A stretch of DNA of 64,000 nucleotides, taken from assembly GCF_018613755.1 (NCBI RefSeq), contig NZ_JAGGPP010000008.1, positions 372,001-436,000 on the forward strand. Reading direction: 5' to 3'. The translations under genes were made by a program, and so were the position numbers. Position 1 is the first letter of the stretch. Each line of letters begins with the position of its first letter. Below the pieces are notes generated by a model that was not told the DNA's origin, made no database searches, and saw only the letters and a list, made by a program, of their open reading frames with translations. Shown here in pieces: positions 63,758-64,000 of the stretch. This DNA comes from Arthrobacter sp. ISL-72 (GTDB lineage Bacteria > Actinomycetota > Actinomycetes > Actinomycetales > Micrococcaceae).

Positions 63758-64000
63758 TCAGCGGCCCGATTCCAGTTCGGCGACGATGGGAAGGGCCACC
63801 GGAGCGGCCTCGACCACGGCCTCGCGCTCGGAATGCGCGTCCTGTTCGGGCGCGCCTTCCCCGTTGGCCGGGACAACGTCATCGTGGCGTCCCAGCCGCT
63901 TGTGCCACCAGCGCAGCAGGTGGTCAATGACGATGCCCAGGATGATTGCGAACACCACGGCTATACCGGCGCCTAGCAGCGGGTTGTCATGCAGCCAAGG
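63758..64000 (-). CDS. Partial small membrane protein, 5' end outside the window
   Basis: The open frame continues past the right edge. The visible part reads LHDNPLLGAGIAVVFAIILGIVIDHLLRWWHKRLGRHDD, one membrane helix with a basic flank, then a 40-residue acidic Ala/Glu-rich tail. The family is not recognised. Codon bias and strand match add, upstream of which it lies. Confidence 0.6.
   Translation of the reverse strand, partial: PWLHDNPLLGAGIAVVFAIILGIVIDHLLRWWHKRLGRHDDVVPANGEGAPEQDAHSEREAVVEAAPVALPIVAELESGR

Overview
The window is a gene-dense, high-GC stretch of actinobacterial chromosome. It carries WhiB, mycothiol S-conjugate amidase (Mca), a type I mannose-6-phosphate isomerase, TIGR03089, DUF3499, DUF501, DUF4245 and DUF4307 proteins, many GTG starts and many leaderless promoters. 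Gene content and protein style suggest Micrococcaceae, near Arthrobacter/Pseudarthrobacter (inference; no 16S rRNA gene is present). No phage, plasmid, insertion sequence, rRNA or CRISPR array was found. Most of it is core genome, with small accessory spots at the repeat clusters.

Layout. 1-6.1 kb: a SpoIIM-like/RDD pair, an L,D-transpeptidase, ahcY, a Trm112-like protein, DUF3499 and a zincin-like protein. 6.1-13.5 kb: a cell-envelope block with a DUF5719 membrane protein, a giant membrane glycosyltransferase, WhiB, TIGR03089 and GtrA. 13.7-19.4 kb: purK-purE, an LCP ligase, manA and a FemAB-type transferase. 19.4-20.4 kb: six copies of a palindromic repeat flank a broken DUF559-type gene. 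20.5-27.1 kb: glpX, DUF4245, carbonic anhydrase, fumC and a TetR/MFS pair. 27.1-38 kb: NUDIX, an A24 peptidase, an unknown protein, GNAT, PIN-PhoH, a cis-prenyltransferase, hemolysin III, a DUF255 protein, a small membrane protein, mca, DUF4307 and greA. 38-46.3 kb: rhomboid, ilvA, an AI-2E-like transporter, an aldose epimerase, galT-galK and a thiolase. 46.5-53.5 kb: a Bax-inhibitor-1 protein and a complete branched-chain amino-acid (Liv) ABC system whose binding protein is convergent to the permease/ATPase operon. 53.7-64 kb: an unusual short-variable-loop tRNA with anticodon TAA, an ACT-GNAT fusion, ndh, a subtilase, ppx, DUF501, an FtsB/DivIC-like protein, eno, mazG, add and a partial membrane protein.

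From memory, three blocks match the conserved actinobacterial order seen in M. tuberculosis: ahcY..whiB..purK (Rv3248c-Rv3277 region), glpX..greA (Rv1080c-Rv1100 region) and mazG/eno/DivIC/DUF501/ppx (Rv1021-Rv1026 region).

The genes support envelope building (LCP, FemAB, GtrA, glycosyltransferase, L,D-transpeptidase, prenyl carrier), central carbon metabolism (eno, fumC, glpX, galactose catabolism), redox homeostasis (mycothiol, ndh) and amino-acid uptake. The main oddities are the short-arm TAA tRNA, two families of hairpin repeats, a LivH permease with an added secreted beta domain, the ACT-GNAT fusion, a zincin-like protein lacking its HExxH motif, and a recurrent leaderless promoter layout (TANNNT, six bases, start codon).
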